This document shows, one piece after another, positions 1 through 8,105 of a DNA stretch of 64,000 nt. Within the stretch, counting starts at the first letter, position 1, and each line of letters opens with the position of its first letter. Below the pieces are notes generated by a model. It worked only from the letters and a program-made list of their open reading frames with translations. It had not been told where the DNA came from and searched no databases. Both the position numbers and the translations under genes were made by a program. The DNA lies in the NCBI RefSeq assembly GCF_029866485.1, contig NZ_CP092332.1, positions 1,426,001-1,490,000 of the forward strand, written 5' to 3'. The DNA comes from Flavobacterium keumense (GTDB lineage Bacteria; Bacteroidota; Bacteroidia; Flavobacteriales; Flavobacteriaceae).

Positions 1-207
1 AATCCAACGCACTGTTGCAGTATCTGTTTTTCCATCAAAAGTTTCAACTTCAATACTATCATTGCGTTCAAAAAAAGTTGTTTTTTTAACGCCCTCTATT
101 TCGTGTTCAAACTTGAATTTTCCTGTTTTGAAATCTTTGCAATTGTGTTCGGTATTGTAGCAAGAGGCTAGAGTTAGCAAAGAAAGTAAAGTTATTGTGT
201 TTTTCAT
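1..207 (-). CDS. Small lipoprotein, 3' end cut by window edge
   Basis: An ATG at 207 opens a frame that runs off the left edge, giving 69 residues. It begins MKNTITLLSLLTLASC, a lipoprotein signal peptide with lipobox LASC, so it is probably membrane-anchored in the periplasm or outer membrane. The rest is polar and charged with no recognised domain. Its start directly abuts the stop of the pentapeptide gene, so it looks like the last member seen of the murQ operon. From memory, similar small flavobacterial lipoproteins are sometimes labelled DNA topoisomerase IV in databases; nothing here supports that. Confidence 0.75.
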   Translation of the reverse strand, partial: MKNTITLLSLLTLASCYNTEHNCKDFKTGKFKFEHEIEGVKKTTFFERNDSIEVETFDGKTDTATVRWI

Positions 208-780
208 TTAATCTATTTTTATATCGTATTTCTCCAAAAGCCCTACAATTCCTTGAGTCGAAAATTTCGCTTTTTTCATTGGGTTGAATTCGGGATCAAT
301 TTTGTAATTATAGGCAGTTCTGAAATCAGCTCCTGCCAATTGTGTATCATTAAAAATAGCGTTGTCTAGGTTGCAATTGTCAAAAACAGCATTGTTTAAT
401 TGTGTGCCAATAAATCCTGTTTCTTTCATAGAACAAGAAATGAAATTGGTTTTAGGCATTTTCTTATTGGCAAACGAGGCATAGTCTAAAACACATTCTT
501 GGAAATGAACTTCGAATAAAAAATCAGTGCATTTGTTAAAATGAATGCCTAGTAATTTGCAATTTTTAAAACGAACCCCCTTAAGACTAGTATTTACAAA
601 ACTGATCATAGATAAGTTGCAATCAATAAATTCACAATCCATAAAAGTATTGTTGCTAAAATCAGAATTAGAAAAATCACAGTTTTTGAAAACACAATCT
701 TCAAACTCACGGTGATTAATCCGGTCGTCAATGGCAACTACTTTTTCAAAAGTTTTTTGGATGTTGATGAGGTTTTCCAT
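208..780 (-). CDS. Pentapeptide repeat protein (Qnr/McbG-like)
   Basis: The 190-residue protein is made almost entirely of pentapeptide units with a central Phe or Leu (for example FKNCDFSNSDFSNNTF, then CNLDNAIFNDTQLAGADF). These should fold as a right-handed quadrilateral beta-helix. The C-terminal stretch around FNPMKKAKFS followed by GLLEKYDI resembles the end of Qnr-type proteins, which mimic DNA and protect gyrase or topoisomerase IV. Length is near that of Qnr proteins (about 215 residues). Its start overlaps the stop of the upstream DUF6095 gene by one base (TAATG), indicating translational coupling. Function as a topoisomerase protector is an inference from fold only. Confidence 0.85.
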   Translation of the reverse strand: MENLINIQKTFEKVVAIDDRINHREFEDCVFKNCDFSNSDFSNNTFMDCEFIDCNLSMISFVNTSLKGVRFKNCKLLGIHFNKCTDFLFEVHFQECVLDYASFANKKMPKTNFISCSMKETGFIGTQLNNAVFDNCNLDNAIFNDTQLAGADFRTAYNYKIDPEFNPMKKAKFSTQGIVGLLEKYDIKID

Positions 781-1001
781 TAGTCGTTAAATAAACTTTT
801 CATCACCGTTTTTAATCCAACAAAGAGACAATATACCCCAAAGATACATAAGCCAATTCCAATAGTTAAAACTAAATAATGCCAATTATTTTGTTGATTC
901 ATAAATGCATTATGAATGACAGCAGGCCCTATAAAAAGTAAAGGCAAAGCACCTGATAGGTATTTTAGGGCTTTCGCCAAAAGGTCTTTGTTGGTAGCCA
1001 T
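780..1001 (-). CDS. DUF6095 family small membrane protein
   Basis: A 73-residue protein with two predicted membrane segments (about residues 15-31 and 42-62) separated by a short polar loop, and a short basic C-terminus. It resembles the flavobacterial DUF6095 family, which has no known function and commonly sits next to murQ. The start is three bases after the murQ stop, so the two are almost certainly co-transcribed. A membrane role linked to peptidoglycan recycling is suggested only by position. Confidence 0.75.
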   Translation of the reverse strand: MATNKDLLAKALKYLSGALPLLFIGPAVIHNAFMNQQNNWHYLVLTIGIGLCIFGVYCLFVGLKTVMKSLFND

Positions 1002-1004
1002 AAT

Positions 1005-1826
1005 TTAGTGTTTTTGCGAATTATAAAAATCAACTGCTTTTCGAACGCTACCCATCTGGCTTAATAATTGGCTTCCTTCTTCATACGAAACAGAAATTTC
1101 GCTCATAATCATTTTAACACCACGATCCACTAATTTAGCATTACTCAATTGCATGTCGACCATTTTATTTCCTTTGACTTTACCTAGCTGAATCATAGTA
1201 GCTGTAGAAATCATATTCAGCACTAATTTTTGTGCCGTTCCAGCTTTCATTCGCGAACTTCCGGTTACAAATTCTGGTCCAACAATAACTTCAATTGGGA
1301 ATTGAGCCGTTTGCGACAGCGGACTTCCAGCATTGCAAGAAATACTTCCTGTGATGATGTTGTTTTCATTGCAGGCTTGTAAACCGCCAATGACATAAGG
1401 AGTCGTTCCTGATGCTGCAATTCCGACTACTACATCATTCGAGTTGATGTCAAATTCTTGTAAATCAACCCAAGCTTGTGTAGCATTGTCTTCGGCATTT
1501 TCTACTGCACGACGAATGGCTTTATCGCCACCGGCTATGATTCCGTTAACTAAATCAAAAGGAACGCCAAACGTTGGCGGACATTCAGAGGCATCTACAA
1601 TTCCCAAACGCCCCGAAGTACCGGCTCCAATATAAAACAATCGGCCTCCTAATTTCATTTTAGCCACAATTTGAGCTACTAATGTTTCAATAGCAGGCAA
1701 TGCTTTGGCTACAGCCAATGGTACCGTTTGGTCTTCTTGATTGATGTTGAACAGTAATTCTTGTACCGACATTTTTTCTAAATGTTCGTATTTTGAAGCT
1801 TGTTCTGTAGTTTTAGTAAAAGTCAT
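1005..1826 (-). CDS. murQ: N-acetylmuramic acid 6-phosphate etherase
   Basis: MurQ cleaves the D-lactyl ether of MurNAc 6-phosphate to give GlcNAc 6-phosphate and D-lactate in cytoplasmic recycling of peptidoglycan sugars. The 273 residues contain a SIS sugar-phosphate isomerase domain. The signature GAGTSGRLG lies near residues 67-75, followed by ASECPPTFG, where the glutamate near residue 81 matches the catalytic acid of the family. GSSRMKAGTAQK in the second half is also typical. The protein is slightly shorter than E. coli MurQ (298 residues) because the C-terminus ends early. It is read after the ZIP transporter gene with a 45-base gap. Confidence 0.95.
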   Translation of the reverse strand: MTFTKTTEQASKYEHLEKMSVQELLFNINQEDQTVPLAVAKALPAIETLVAQIVAKMKLGGRLFYIGAGTSGRLGIVDASECPPTFGVPFDLVNGIIAGGDKAIRRAVENAEDNATQAWVDLQEFDINSNDVVVGIAASGTTPYVIGGLQACNENNIITGSISCNAGSPLSQTAQFPIEVIVGPEFVTGSSRMKAGTAQKLVLNMISTATMIQLGKVKGNKMVDMQLSNAKLVDRGVKMIMSEISVSYEEGSQLLSQMGSVRKAVDFYNSQKH

Positions 1827-1871
1827 TTGTTATATTTTTATGTGGGGCTATTTACTTTAAAATTAAAAATA

Positions 1872-2540
1872 TTATATAAAATAGGCCAATGCAAATCCCA
1901 ATACAATCATGGATATTTTAGCGATATTGAATTTATGTCCTTCGCTACTTTCAAAAATAATAGTAGATGAAATGTGAAATAAAATCCCAATAACGATGGC
2001 GGTGATTTCGGTATAATACGCGTTCAATAGCGGTAAATAATCAGACAGAATAGTTCCTAATGGTGTCATGACTGCAAAGGTAATCATGAATAGAAAAATA
2101 GCTTTTTTATCCAAATTGGCATTGATAAAAAAAGTCGTTAAAATGATCGCAATAGGTAAGTGGTGAATGGCAATTCCCAAGGCCAAATCGTGATGATGCC
2201 CCACAGGAAATCCTTCCGCTAGGGCGTGAATACAAAGACTGATAAACAATAACCATGGAATATGATTCATTTTTGAATGACCATGTACGTGACCATGTTC
2301 GGCGCCTTGCGAGAAATATTCTAAGATAATTTGGAACAAAATCCCCACCATAATGAATAATCCGATACGGCCGTTCTTACTTTCGTAAATTTCTGGCAAT
2401 AAATGAATCACGGTCAACGATAACAAAAAAGAACCGCTGAATGCCAAAAGCAATTTGAGTTTCGCTTTGTCTTTTGGTTGGAAAACCAAAGCAAAAATGT
2501 AACCTATCAATACAGAAAGTAAGGGTAAAAGATAATTCAT
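1872..2540 (-). CDS. ZIP family divalent metal transporter
   Basis: A 222-residue polytopic membrane protein of the ZIP family, which moves Zn(II) and related metals into the cytoplasm. Several hydrophobic helices are evident. The variable loop between helices 3 and 4 is His-rich (GAEHGHVHGHSKMNH, about residues 79-93). Metal-site motifs HALAEG (about 105-110) and HHLP (about 126-129) are intact. Its start overlaps the stop of the upstream methyltransferase by one base, so translation is coupled. Metal specificity cannot be read from the sequence. Confidence 0.9.
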   Translation of the reverse strand: MNYLLPLLSVLIGYIFALVFQPKDKAKLKLLLAFSGSFLLSLTVIHLLPEIYESKNGRIGLFIMVGILFQIILEYFSQGAEHGHVHGHSKMNHIPWLLFISLCIHALAEGFPVGHHHDLALGIAIHHLPIAIILTTFFINANLDKKAIFLFMITFAVMTPLGTILSDYLPLLNAYYTEITAIVIGILFHISSTIIFESSEGHKFNIAKISMIVLGFALAYFI

Positions 2541-3304
2541 TATTTAAAAATCATGATTAATCGTTCGCTTTCGGTTTTATGGAATTTTCTCAATTTATAG
2601 TCACCAAAGATATCTAATAAATAGATACCTGCTTCTTCCATCATAGCTTGAAAATCTTGTAAAGTTAACGCTTGTACTTTTTCGGTAAAATGAAAGGCTT
2701 GTCCCTTATCTTCAAAGGTAATTTCTTTGTAAATATGACCGTCTTTTACATAGCGTTGGATATGGAAATCAATACCTTCTACGGTTTTAGTTTCTTCAGG
2801 AACTAAATTAGCGATTACTTGATTCACGTTCATGAAATCAATGACAGCAAAACCATGTTCGGTCAAGCTTTCTTTGATAGCAATAAGCGTTTTTAAGTTG
2901 TCGGCATCATTTTCAAAGTAACCAAAACTGGTGAATAAATTGAAAATGGCATCAAATTGATTGTCCATTTTTTCACGCATATCGCGCACTTGAAAATGCA
3001 AATTGCTATTACTGTTTTTACTGGCTTCGGCAATGCTGTTTTCCGACAAATCAGCACCAATAACGTCAAAACCCAATTGGCTTAAATAAATAGCATGACG
3101 CCCTTTCCCACAGGCTAAGTCCAATACTTTTGCTTTTTCAGGGAGGTTCAGATACTGCGTCAAATTATCCATGAATAGTTGGGCTTCACGGTAGTTTCTT
3201 TCTTTGTATAAAATATGGTAATACGGCGTGTCAAACCAAGAAGCAAACCAATTTTGATTGGGTTCTTTAGTATCTAATACAGCCGGTGTAGCATCTTCAG
3301 ACAT
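2540..3304 (-). CDS. Class I SAM-dependent methyltransferase
   Basis: A 254-residue cytoplasmic protein with a Rossmann-type methyltransferase fold. Motif I is VLDLACGKGRHAIYL, about residues 60-74. An acidic strand end follows at VIGADLS, and FNLFTSFGYF is the post-motif strand. The C-terminal half is an all-beta region typical of the Methyltransf_25/31 groups of unknown substrate. It appears to be the first gene of the minus-strand operon running down to murQ and the pentapeptide gene. The substrate is not recognisable. Confidence 0.85.
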   Translation of the reverse strand: MSEDATPAVLDTKEPNQNWFASWFDTPYYHILYKERNYREAQLFMDNLTQYLNLPEKAKVLDLACGKGRHAIYLSQLGFDVIGADLSENSIAEASKNSNSNLHFQVRDMREKMDNQFDAIFNLFTSFGYFENDADNLKTLIAIKESLTEHGFAVIDFMNVNQVIANLVPEETKTVEGIDFHIQRYVKDGHIYKEITFEDKGQAFHFTEKVQALTLQDFQAMMEEAGIYLLDIFGDYKLRKFHKTESERLIMIFK

Positions 3305-3343
3305 TTATTCTTTTTCAGTTAATTTAAGTCCACAAATTTAGTG

Positions 3344-3351
3344 TATTTTTG
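3344..3351 (+). promoter_or_regulatory. -7 element for the THUMP methyltransferase gene
   Basis: TATTTTTG matches the Bacteroidota -7 consensus TAnnTTTG exactly. It lies 90 bases before the ATG at 3442 in the divergent gap between two methyltransferase genes. No clear TTG box was seen at the usual distance upstream. Confidence 0.5.
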
Positions 3352-3441
3352 CAGAACTTATTCCTAGTTTGGGATTTAGTTAAATATTGAAATCGAAATT
3401 GTAATTGATTTTTGCAATTGGGATTGACCTTACTATTGAAA

Positions 3442-4611
3442 ATGGAAGAAAATTTTAAAATGATTGCCAAAACCTTTTTCGGTTTTGAAGAAATACTAGC
3501 ACAAGAATTACGAAATTTAGGCGCTCAACAAGTAGAGCAAGGCGTGCGAATGGTAAGTTTTAAAGGTGATAAAGGTTTTATGTATAAAGCCAATTTATCA
3601 TTGCGAACCGCTTTGAAAATTTTAAAACCAATTTATACGTTTCGCGCTACTAATGAAAATGCCTTGTATAAAGGAATTTCAAGCATCAATTGGTCAAAAT
3701 ATTTGAATGCGAACCAGACTTTTGTGATTGATGCTACGGTACATTCAGATCATTTTAACCATTCCGAATTTGTTTCTCAAAAATGTAAAGATGCGATTGT
3801 AGATCAATTTAGAGAAAGAACGGGACAACGTCCTAGCATTGATAAGGCGTTCCCAGATTTACGAATCAACATTCACATTGGCAAAGACCAAGTATCAGTA
3901 GCCTTAGATACTTCTGGGAATTCCTTGCACCAACGTGGTTACCGCATCGCAACGAATATTGCTCCTATCAACGAGGTTTTGGCAGCAGGAATTTTGTTGC
4001 TTTCAGGTTGGGAAGGACAATCTGATTTCTTAGACCCGATGTGTGGATCCGGAACTTTTTTGGCCGAAGCTGCTATGATTGCATGTAATATTCCAGCCAA
4101 TATCAACCGTAAAGAATTTGCTTTTGAAAAATGGAAAGATTGGGATAATGATTTGTTTGACCAAATTGTGAACAGTTTAATGAAAAAAGTAAAAGAATTT
4201 CATTACACCATAAAAGGATACGATAAGGCGCCAAGTGCGGTGAGTAAAGCCAAAGATAATATTCGAAATGCCAACTTGGACGATTATGTGAGTGTTCAAG
4301 AGGAAAATTTCTTTGATACTGAAAAGAATTCGCAAGGAAAATTACATATGGTTTTCAATCCGCCGTATGATGAACGATTGGATATTCATATGGAAGAGTT
4401 TTATAAAAATATCGGGGATACCTTGAAAAAGAGCTATCCTGGAACCAACGCTTGGTTTATCACAGCCAATTTAGAAGCTTTGAAATTTGTAGGATTGAAG
4501 CCCTCTCGCAAAATTAAATTGTTCAATGCTAGTTTGGAAGCCCGATTAGTAAAATACGAAATGTACGAAGGAAGCAAACGAACTAAATTTCAAGTAACAG
4601 ATAAAAATTAA
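3442..4611 (+). CDS. THUMP-domain rRNA guanine-N2 methyltransferase (RlmL N-terminal type)
   Basis: A 389-residue protein that by family transfers a methyl group to N2 of a guanine in 23S rRNA, like the N-terminal methyltransferase module of E. coli RlmL. An N-terminal ferredoxin-like/THUMP region (KTFFGFEEILAQEL onward) is followed by a Rossmann methyltransferase with DPMCGSGTFLAEAA (motif I) and NPPYDERL (the catalytic N-P-P-Y motif). The frame is open back to 3412, but MEENFKMIAK starting at 3442 fits the family better. The C-terminal methyltransferase and the RNA-binding extension of full-length RlmL are absent, as is usual in Bacteroidota. Confidence 0.88.
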   Translation: MEENFKMIAKTFFGFEEILAQELRNLGAQQVEQGVRMVSFKGDKGFMYKANLSLRTALKILKPIYTFRATNENALYKGISSINWSKYLNANQTFVIDATVHSDHFNHSEFVSQKCKDAIVDQFRERTGQRPSIDKAFPDLRINIHIGKDQVSVALDTSGNSLHQRGYRIATNIAPINEVLAAGILLLSGWEGQSDFLDPMCGSGTFLAEAAMIACNIPANINRKEFAFEKWKDWDNDLFDQIVNSLMKKVKEFHYTIKGYDKAPSAVSKAKDNIRNANLDDYVSVQEENFFDTEKNSQGKLHMVFNPPYDERLDIHMEEFYKNIGDTLKKSYPGTNAWFITANLEALKFVGLKPSRKIKLFNASLEARLVKYEMYEGSKRTKFQVTDKN

Positions 4612-4615
4612 AACA

Positions 4616-4849
4616 ATGACTAAATTACAATTAAGAGCTTTTTTATATCAGTTGGGTAGTTTTGCGATCTTGTTTATTTCTTTTCGCTATTTGATTTTTA
4701 GATACACGAATTTGACAGGTTTGTTTATTCCGTTTACGGCTTTTGTAGTTGGCACTATTCTTTCGCCAAAATTCCAAGCGGTGAAAACCAGAGACGGTGA
4801 AAAATTATTTATGTCCTGGCTTTTTATTAAAGGGATAAAGGAATTGTAA
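4616..4849 (+). CDS. Small membrane protein, unknown function
   Basis: A 77-residue protein with two hydrophobic segments (about residues 12-28 and 33-50) and a basic C-terminal tail. It starts four bases after the THUMP methyltransferase stop and so is probably co-transcribed. I do not recognise a named family; similar small proteins sit beside this methyltransferase in other flavobacteria, as far as I recall. Confidence 0.65.
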   Translation: MTKLQLRAFLYQLGSFAILFISFRYLIFRYTNLTGLFIPFTAFVVGTILSPKFQAVKTRDGEKLFMSWLFIKGIKEL

Positions 4850-4889
4850 TTAAATTTTTGTCAAAGGTTTAATTTAAATGAATTCTTAG

Positions 4890-5306
4890 ATGGGGAAAGA
4901 AAATAAAACTAAAGTAACTGAAATTGAAGTACTTGATTTTATTAATTCATTTGTTGAGGACGATCAAAAGAAAGAAGACAGTCTGAAACTTATTGAATTA
5001 ATGAAATCTTGGTCTGGTTTTGAACCAAAAATGTGGGGACCTACAATTATTGGATTTGGTAGCTATCATTATAAATATGATAGTGGACATGAAGGAGATT
5101 GCTTACTCATTGGTTTTTCTCCAAGAAAAAAAGCGTTTTCACTTTATGTTTTTGCACCCAGACAAAACAATACCGAACTACTAAATCAATTGGGAAAATT
5201 TAAAATGGGTAAAGCATGTATTTATTTTAATAAATTAAAAGATCTTGACTTAGAAATATTAGAAACGCTTTGTAAATCAACAATTAACTTTCTTACAAGT
5301 GAATAA
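4890..5306 (+). CDS. DUF1801 (YdhG-like) domain protein
   Basis: A 138-residue soluble protein. The pattern MKSWSGFEPKMWGPTIIGFGSYHYKY, then a hydrophobic strand, LLIGFSPRKKAFSLYVF, and a C-terminal KACIYFNKLKDLD match the DUF1801/YdhG-like fold, related to frataxin-like domains. The biochemical role of the family is not established. A 40-base gap separates it from the preceding gene. Confidence 0.8.
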   Translation: MGKENKTKVTEIEVLDFINSFVEDDQKKEDSLKLIELMKSWSGFEPKMWGPTIIGFGSYHYKYDSGHEGDCLLIGFSPRKKAFSLYVFAPRQNNTELLNQLGKFKMGKACIYFNKLKDLDLEILETLCKSTINFLTSE

Positions 5307-5316
5307 TCTAAATTAA

Positions 5317-6078
5317 TTATTTAGAGATTACTTTCTTTTTATACAAAGGAATAAAATAAGTAACACTGTAGTTAAAACCAATTCCGAAACTACCATTGTA
5401 CGTTCTGTTGAAACCTGGAATGTAAAGATTATCAAACCCGTCTGGTTTTTTGTTGGTAATCAAGGTTTTTAATTGCACGCTAAATCCAACAAAAACATTG
5501 TTGAACATTTTGGCTTTCATTCCAGTGACTACTTCTAGCCAACTCGCACTTAGTCCGTTGAATTTTTCACTAGCAGGGATGGCAGGTAGTTCTCCCCAAT
5601 ACGGATGTGCATTGTATATTTTATAGCTATTCAATTCTTCGCTGAAGGAACTGAAACCATAGCGTAAACCCACAGAAATAATATTTTCCATATCCAGCCA
5701 ATTTTCATACATATTATAGTCAAATCCCGCTTTTAAGTAGGAACCTTTGCTATTTGTGGTTAATCGGTCGTCTTCGGTGGTTTTGTTTTCGTTTCCGAGT
5801 TCGGCAGCTAAAAAATATTTTTTATTCCATCTAAAATCACCTGTTAGCTCAATTCCTTTGTAGTTTTTGTCATAAAAACCACGAGTTAATTTGAACAAAT
5901 CTACTCCTACACGAAGTCCGTAACGGTCTTTTTTTACTTGAATACTATCCTGAATTTCTTCTTGAGTACTTGCTTCAGAATTAGGTTTTACAGCAGGTTT
6001 TTCTTGTGCTTGTGCCAAGGTAACCATCAGTAAAAGACAAAGACTAGAAAAATATTTTAACATGTGTTTCATTTTCAT
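5317..6078 (-). CDS. DUF6048 family exported beta-barrel-like protein
   Basis: A 253-residue protein with an N-terminal signal peptide ending near AQAQ (about residue 25). It then has alternating strands rich in Gly, Tyr and Phe and ends in IPLYKKKVISK. This matches the flavobacterial DUF6048 family, probably an outer-membrane barrel. Three in-frame ATGs (6078, 6072, 6063) are possible; all overlap the end of the DUF6452 gene by 20-35 bases, so translation is coupled. Function unknown. Confidence 0.75.
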   Translation of the reverse strand: MKMKHMLKYFSSLCLLLMVTLAQAQEKPAVKPNSEASTQEEIQDSIQVKKDRYGLRVGVDLFKLTRGFYDKNYKGIELTGDFRWNKKYFLAAELGNENKTTEDDRLTTNSKGSYLKAGFDYNMYENWLDMENIISVGLRYGFSSFSEELNSYKIYNAHPYWGELPAIPASEKFNGLSASWLEVVTGMKAKMFNNVFVGFSVQLKTLITNKKPDGFDNLYIPGFNRTYNGSFGIGFNYSVTYFIPLYKKKVISK

Positions 6079-6586
6079 TTTCTATGTTTGATTTTTCTAC
6101 TGATATGTATTGCATCCATTTGTCAGTGGTTGCTGGAACTGCAGAGTGTACAATCGGATTTGTAGCTTGTAATTTAAAAATAGTTTTATAACCGCAGGCT
6201 CTTGAAACAAAGACATTGGTTCGGGTATAATTGATTTGAATTTTATCGGTAAAAATCAAAGCAGGATTTGCGTTTCCGTAGTTAAAAATCAAATTGTAAG
6301 TAGTTAGATCCTGATCGACTTTTAACGGAATTGAAATAGTACTTCCGCTAGTTATATATTTTAAATCGCCGGTTGCAGTAGGATTAAAAACAATTCCTTC
6401 GCTCATTCCTTCTCCTACAACTTTTAATTTGGTTACCGTCTTTACAACACTAGGGTTATTAATGTCATAAAAGGTAAGTACCAGTCGCGGCGTAGTTGCA
6501 GTATTCGCATCGCAAATATCGTCTTTTTCGCAACTAGAGAAAAAGACAGATACGAGAGCAACTAATAGAAGGATTCCTTTTTTCAT
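6044..6586 (-). CDS. DUF6452 family lipoprotein
   Basis: A 180-residue protein with a lipoprotein signal (MKKGILLLVALVSVFFSSC; lipobox FSSC, Cys at about 19) followed by EKDDICDANTATTPRL. It matches DUF6452, a Flavobacteriia family normally located between rlmD and the DUF6048 gene, the arrangement seen here. The start is four bases after the rlmD stop, and the end overlaps the DUF6048 start. The role is unknown; pairing with a putative barrel suggests an envelope complex. Confidence 0.78.
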   Translation of the reverse strand: MKKGILLLVALVSVFFSSCEKDDICDANTATTPRLVLTFYDINNPSVVKTVTKLKVVGEGMSEGIVFNPTATGDLKYITSGSTISIPLKVDQDLTTYNLIFNYGNANPALIFTDKIQINYTRTNVFVSRACGYKTIFKLQATNPIVHSAVPATTDKWMQYISVEKSNIENENETHVKIFF

Positions 6587-6590
6587 TTGA

Positions 6591-8003
6591 TTATCGTTTC
6601 TCTAAAAGTACAACATTTTCCACGTGATGCGTTTGTGGGAACATATCTACCGGACGCACGCGAGTTACTTTGTATTTTTCGTCCATCAGAGCCAAGTCGC
6701 GTGCTTGTGTAGCCGAGTTACAACTTACATACACCACTTTTTGAGGTTCAATTTTTAAAATTTGTTCAATAACATCTTTGTGCATTCCGTCCCTTGGTGG
6801 GTCAGTGATAATTACGTCTGGTTTACCGTGTTGCGCGATAAAACTTTCGTTAAAGACTACTTTCATATCTCCCACAAAGAATTCACAATTGGTAATTTCA
6901 TTGCGTTTAGCATTCGCTTTAGCATCACTAATTGCTTCAGGAACGCTTTCTACTCCAATTACTTTTTTAGCACTTTTAGATACAAATTGTGCTATAGTTC
7001 CTGTTCCAGTATACAAATCATACACCGTTTCAGTTCCTGTAAGTCCTGCAAAATCTCGGGTTATTTTGTATAATTCGTAGGCTTGACTTGAATTGGTTTG
7101 GTAAAAAGATTTGGCATTAATGCTAAATTTTAACCCTTCCATTTCTTCTAAAATGTAATCTCGGCCTTTGTATAATTGGATGTTGGTATCGTATAAAGTG
7201 TCATTTGCCTTATTATTTACAACAAACTGTAACGAAGTAATTTGAGGGAATTTTTCATAGATGTGATCTAAGATCAATTCTCTATTGGCTTTGTCATCTT
7301 CAAAAAACTGAATCAACACCATAATTTCTCCAGTCGAAGCAGTTCGCAACATTAACGTACGTAGCAAGCCTTCGTGCGTTCTCGGATTGAAAAAAGTCAA
7401 TCCATTGGCATTGGCGAAAGCCCTAATTTCATTGCGAATCGCATTAGACGGGTCTTCCTGTAAATGACATTTATTGATGTCCAAGATTTTGTTCCACATT
7501 TTTGGGATGTGAAATCCTAAAGCATTTCTATTGCCTAAATCTTCAGTACTTCCAATTTCAGCCTCGGTTAACCAACGGCTATTAGAGAACGAAAATTCCA
7601 TTTTGTTTCTGTAAAATAACTGTTTTTCTGAGCCTAAAATCGGTTCAAATTCAGGAAGTTCAATTTTTCCAATGCGTTGCAAATGGTTTTTTACCTCATT
7701 TTGTTTGTAAAACAATTGTTGGCTGTATTTCATGTTTTGCCATTTACAACCACCACAAACACCGAAATGTTCGCAAATGGGGTCAATTCGATGTTCTGAA
7801 AGTTCGTGAAACTTCACTGCTTTTCCTTCGTAAAACGCTTTACGTTTTTTGAAAGTTTGCACGTCTACAACGTCTCCAGGAACTACATTGGGAATAAAGA
7901 TTACTTTTCCGTCGGGTGCTTTTGCTACCGATACGCCTTTTGCGCCAGCATCAAGGACTTTTATTTGATGAAAGACAACTTTGTCTGTATTTTTTCTTGC
8001 CAT
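6591..8003 (-). CDS. rlmD: 23S rRNA (uracil-C5)-methyltransferase RlmD
   Basis: The 470-residue enzyme methylates C5 of U1939 (E. coli numbering) of 23S rRNA. It has an N-terminal TRAM RNA-binding domain (about residues 1-65). Iron-sulfur cysteines are at CEHFGVCGGC (about 77, 83 and 86), with a fourth in INKCHLQ. The methyltransferase domain carries YDLYTGTGTI, ITDPPRDGMH and the nucleophile in YVSCNS. A TAnnTTTG box on the minus strand (8008-8015) ends only about four bases before the ATG, so the mRNA may be leaderless. It heads a three-gene operon with DUF6452 and DUF6048. Confidence 0.95.
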   Translation of the reverse strand: MARKNTDKVVFHQIKVLDAGAKGVSVAKAPDGKVIFIPNVVPGDVVDVQTFKKRKAFYEGKAVKFHELSEHRIDPICEHFGVCGGCKWQNMKYSQQLFYKQNEVKNHLQRIGKIELPEFEPILGSEKQLFYRNKMEFSFSNSRWLTEAEIGSTEDLGNRNALGFHIPKMWNKILDINKCHLQEDPSNAIRNEIRAFANANGLTFFNPRTHEGLLRTLMLRTASTGEIMVLIQFFEDDKANRELILDHIYEKFPQITSLQFVVNNKANDTLYDTNIQLYKGRDYILEEMEGLKFSINAKSFYQTNSSQAYELYKITRDFAGLTGTETVYDLYTGTGTIAQFVSKSAKKVIGVESVPEAISDAKANAKRNEITNCEFFVGDMKVVFNESFIAQHGKPDVIITDPPRDGMHKDVIEQILKIEPQKVVYVSCNSATQARDLALMDEKYKVTRVRPVDMFPQTHHVENVVLLEKR

Positions 8004-8007
8004 AGCG

Positions 8008-8015
8008 CAAAAATA
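8008..8015 (-). promoter_or_regulatory. -7 element for rlmD
   Basis: Read on the minus strand this is TATTTTTG, an exact TAnnTTTG match. It is so close to the ATG at 8003 that transcription should begin at or within a few bases of the start codon. Confidence 0.5.
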
Positions 8016-8078
8016 AGTGTTTGAATGGTTTTATAAATTCAATTTGGGAAAATTTTTTAAAAAGGATTCAAATTAGCC

Positions 8079-8086
8079 TATCTTTG
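8079..8086 (+). promoter_or_regulatory. -7 element for tgt
   Basis: TATCTTTG fits TAnnTTTG and lies 19 bases before the tgt ATG at 8106, giving a short leader. Confidence 0.5.
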
Positions 8087-8105
8087 CCGACTGAAAAATG
8101 CCAAT

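Noticed and set aside
6762..7080. Long open frames on the opposite strand of rlmD
   Set aside because: They are fully within a strong gene, have no plausible promoter or domain, and arise from its codon composition.
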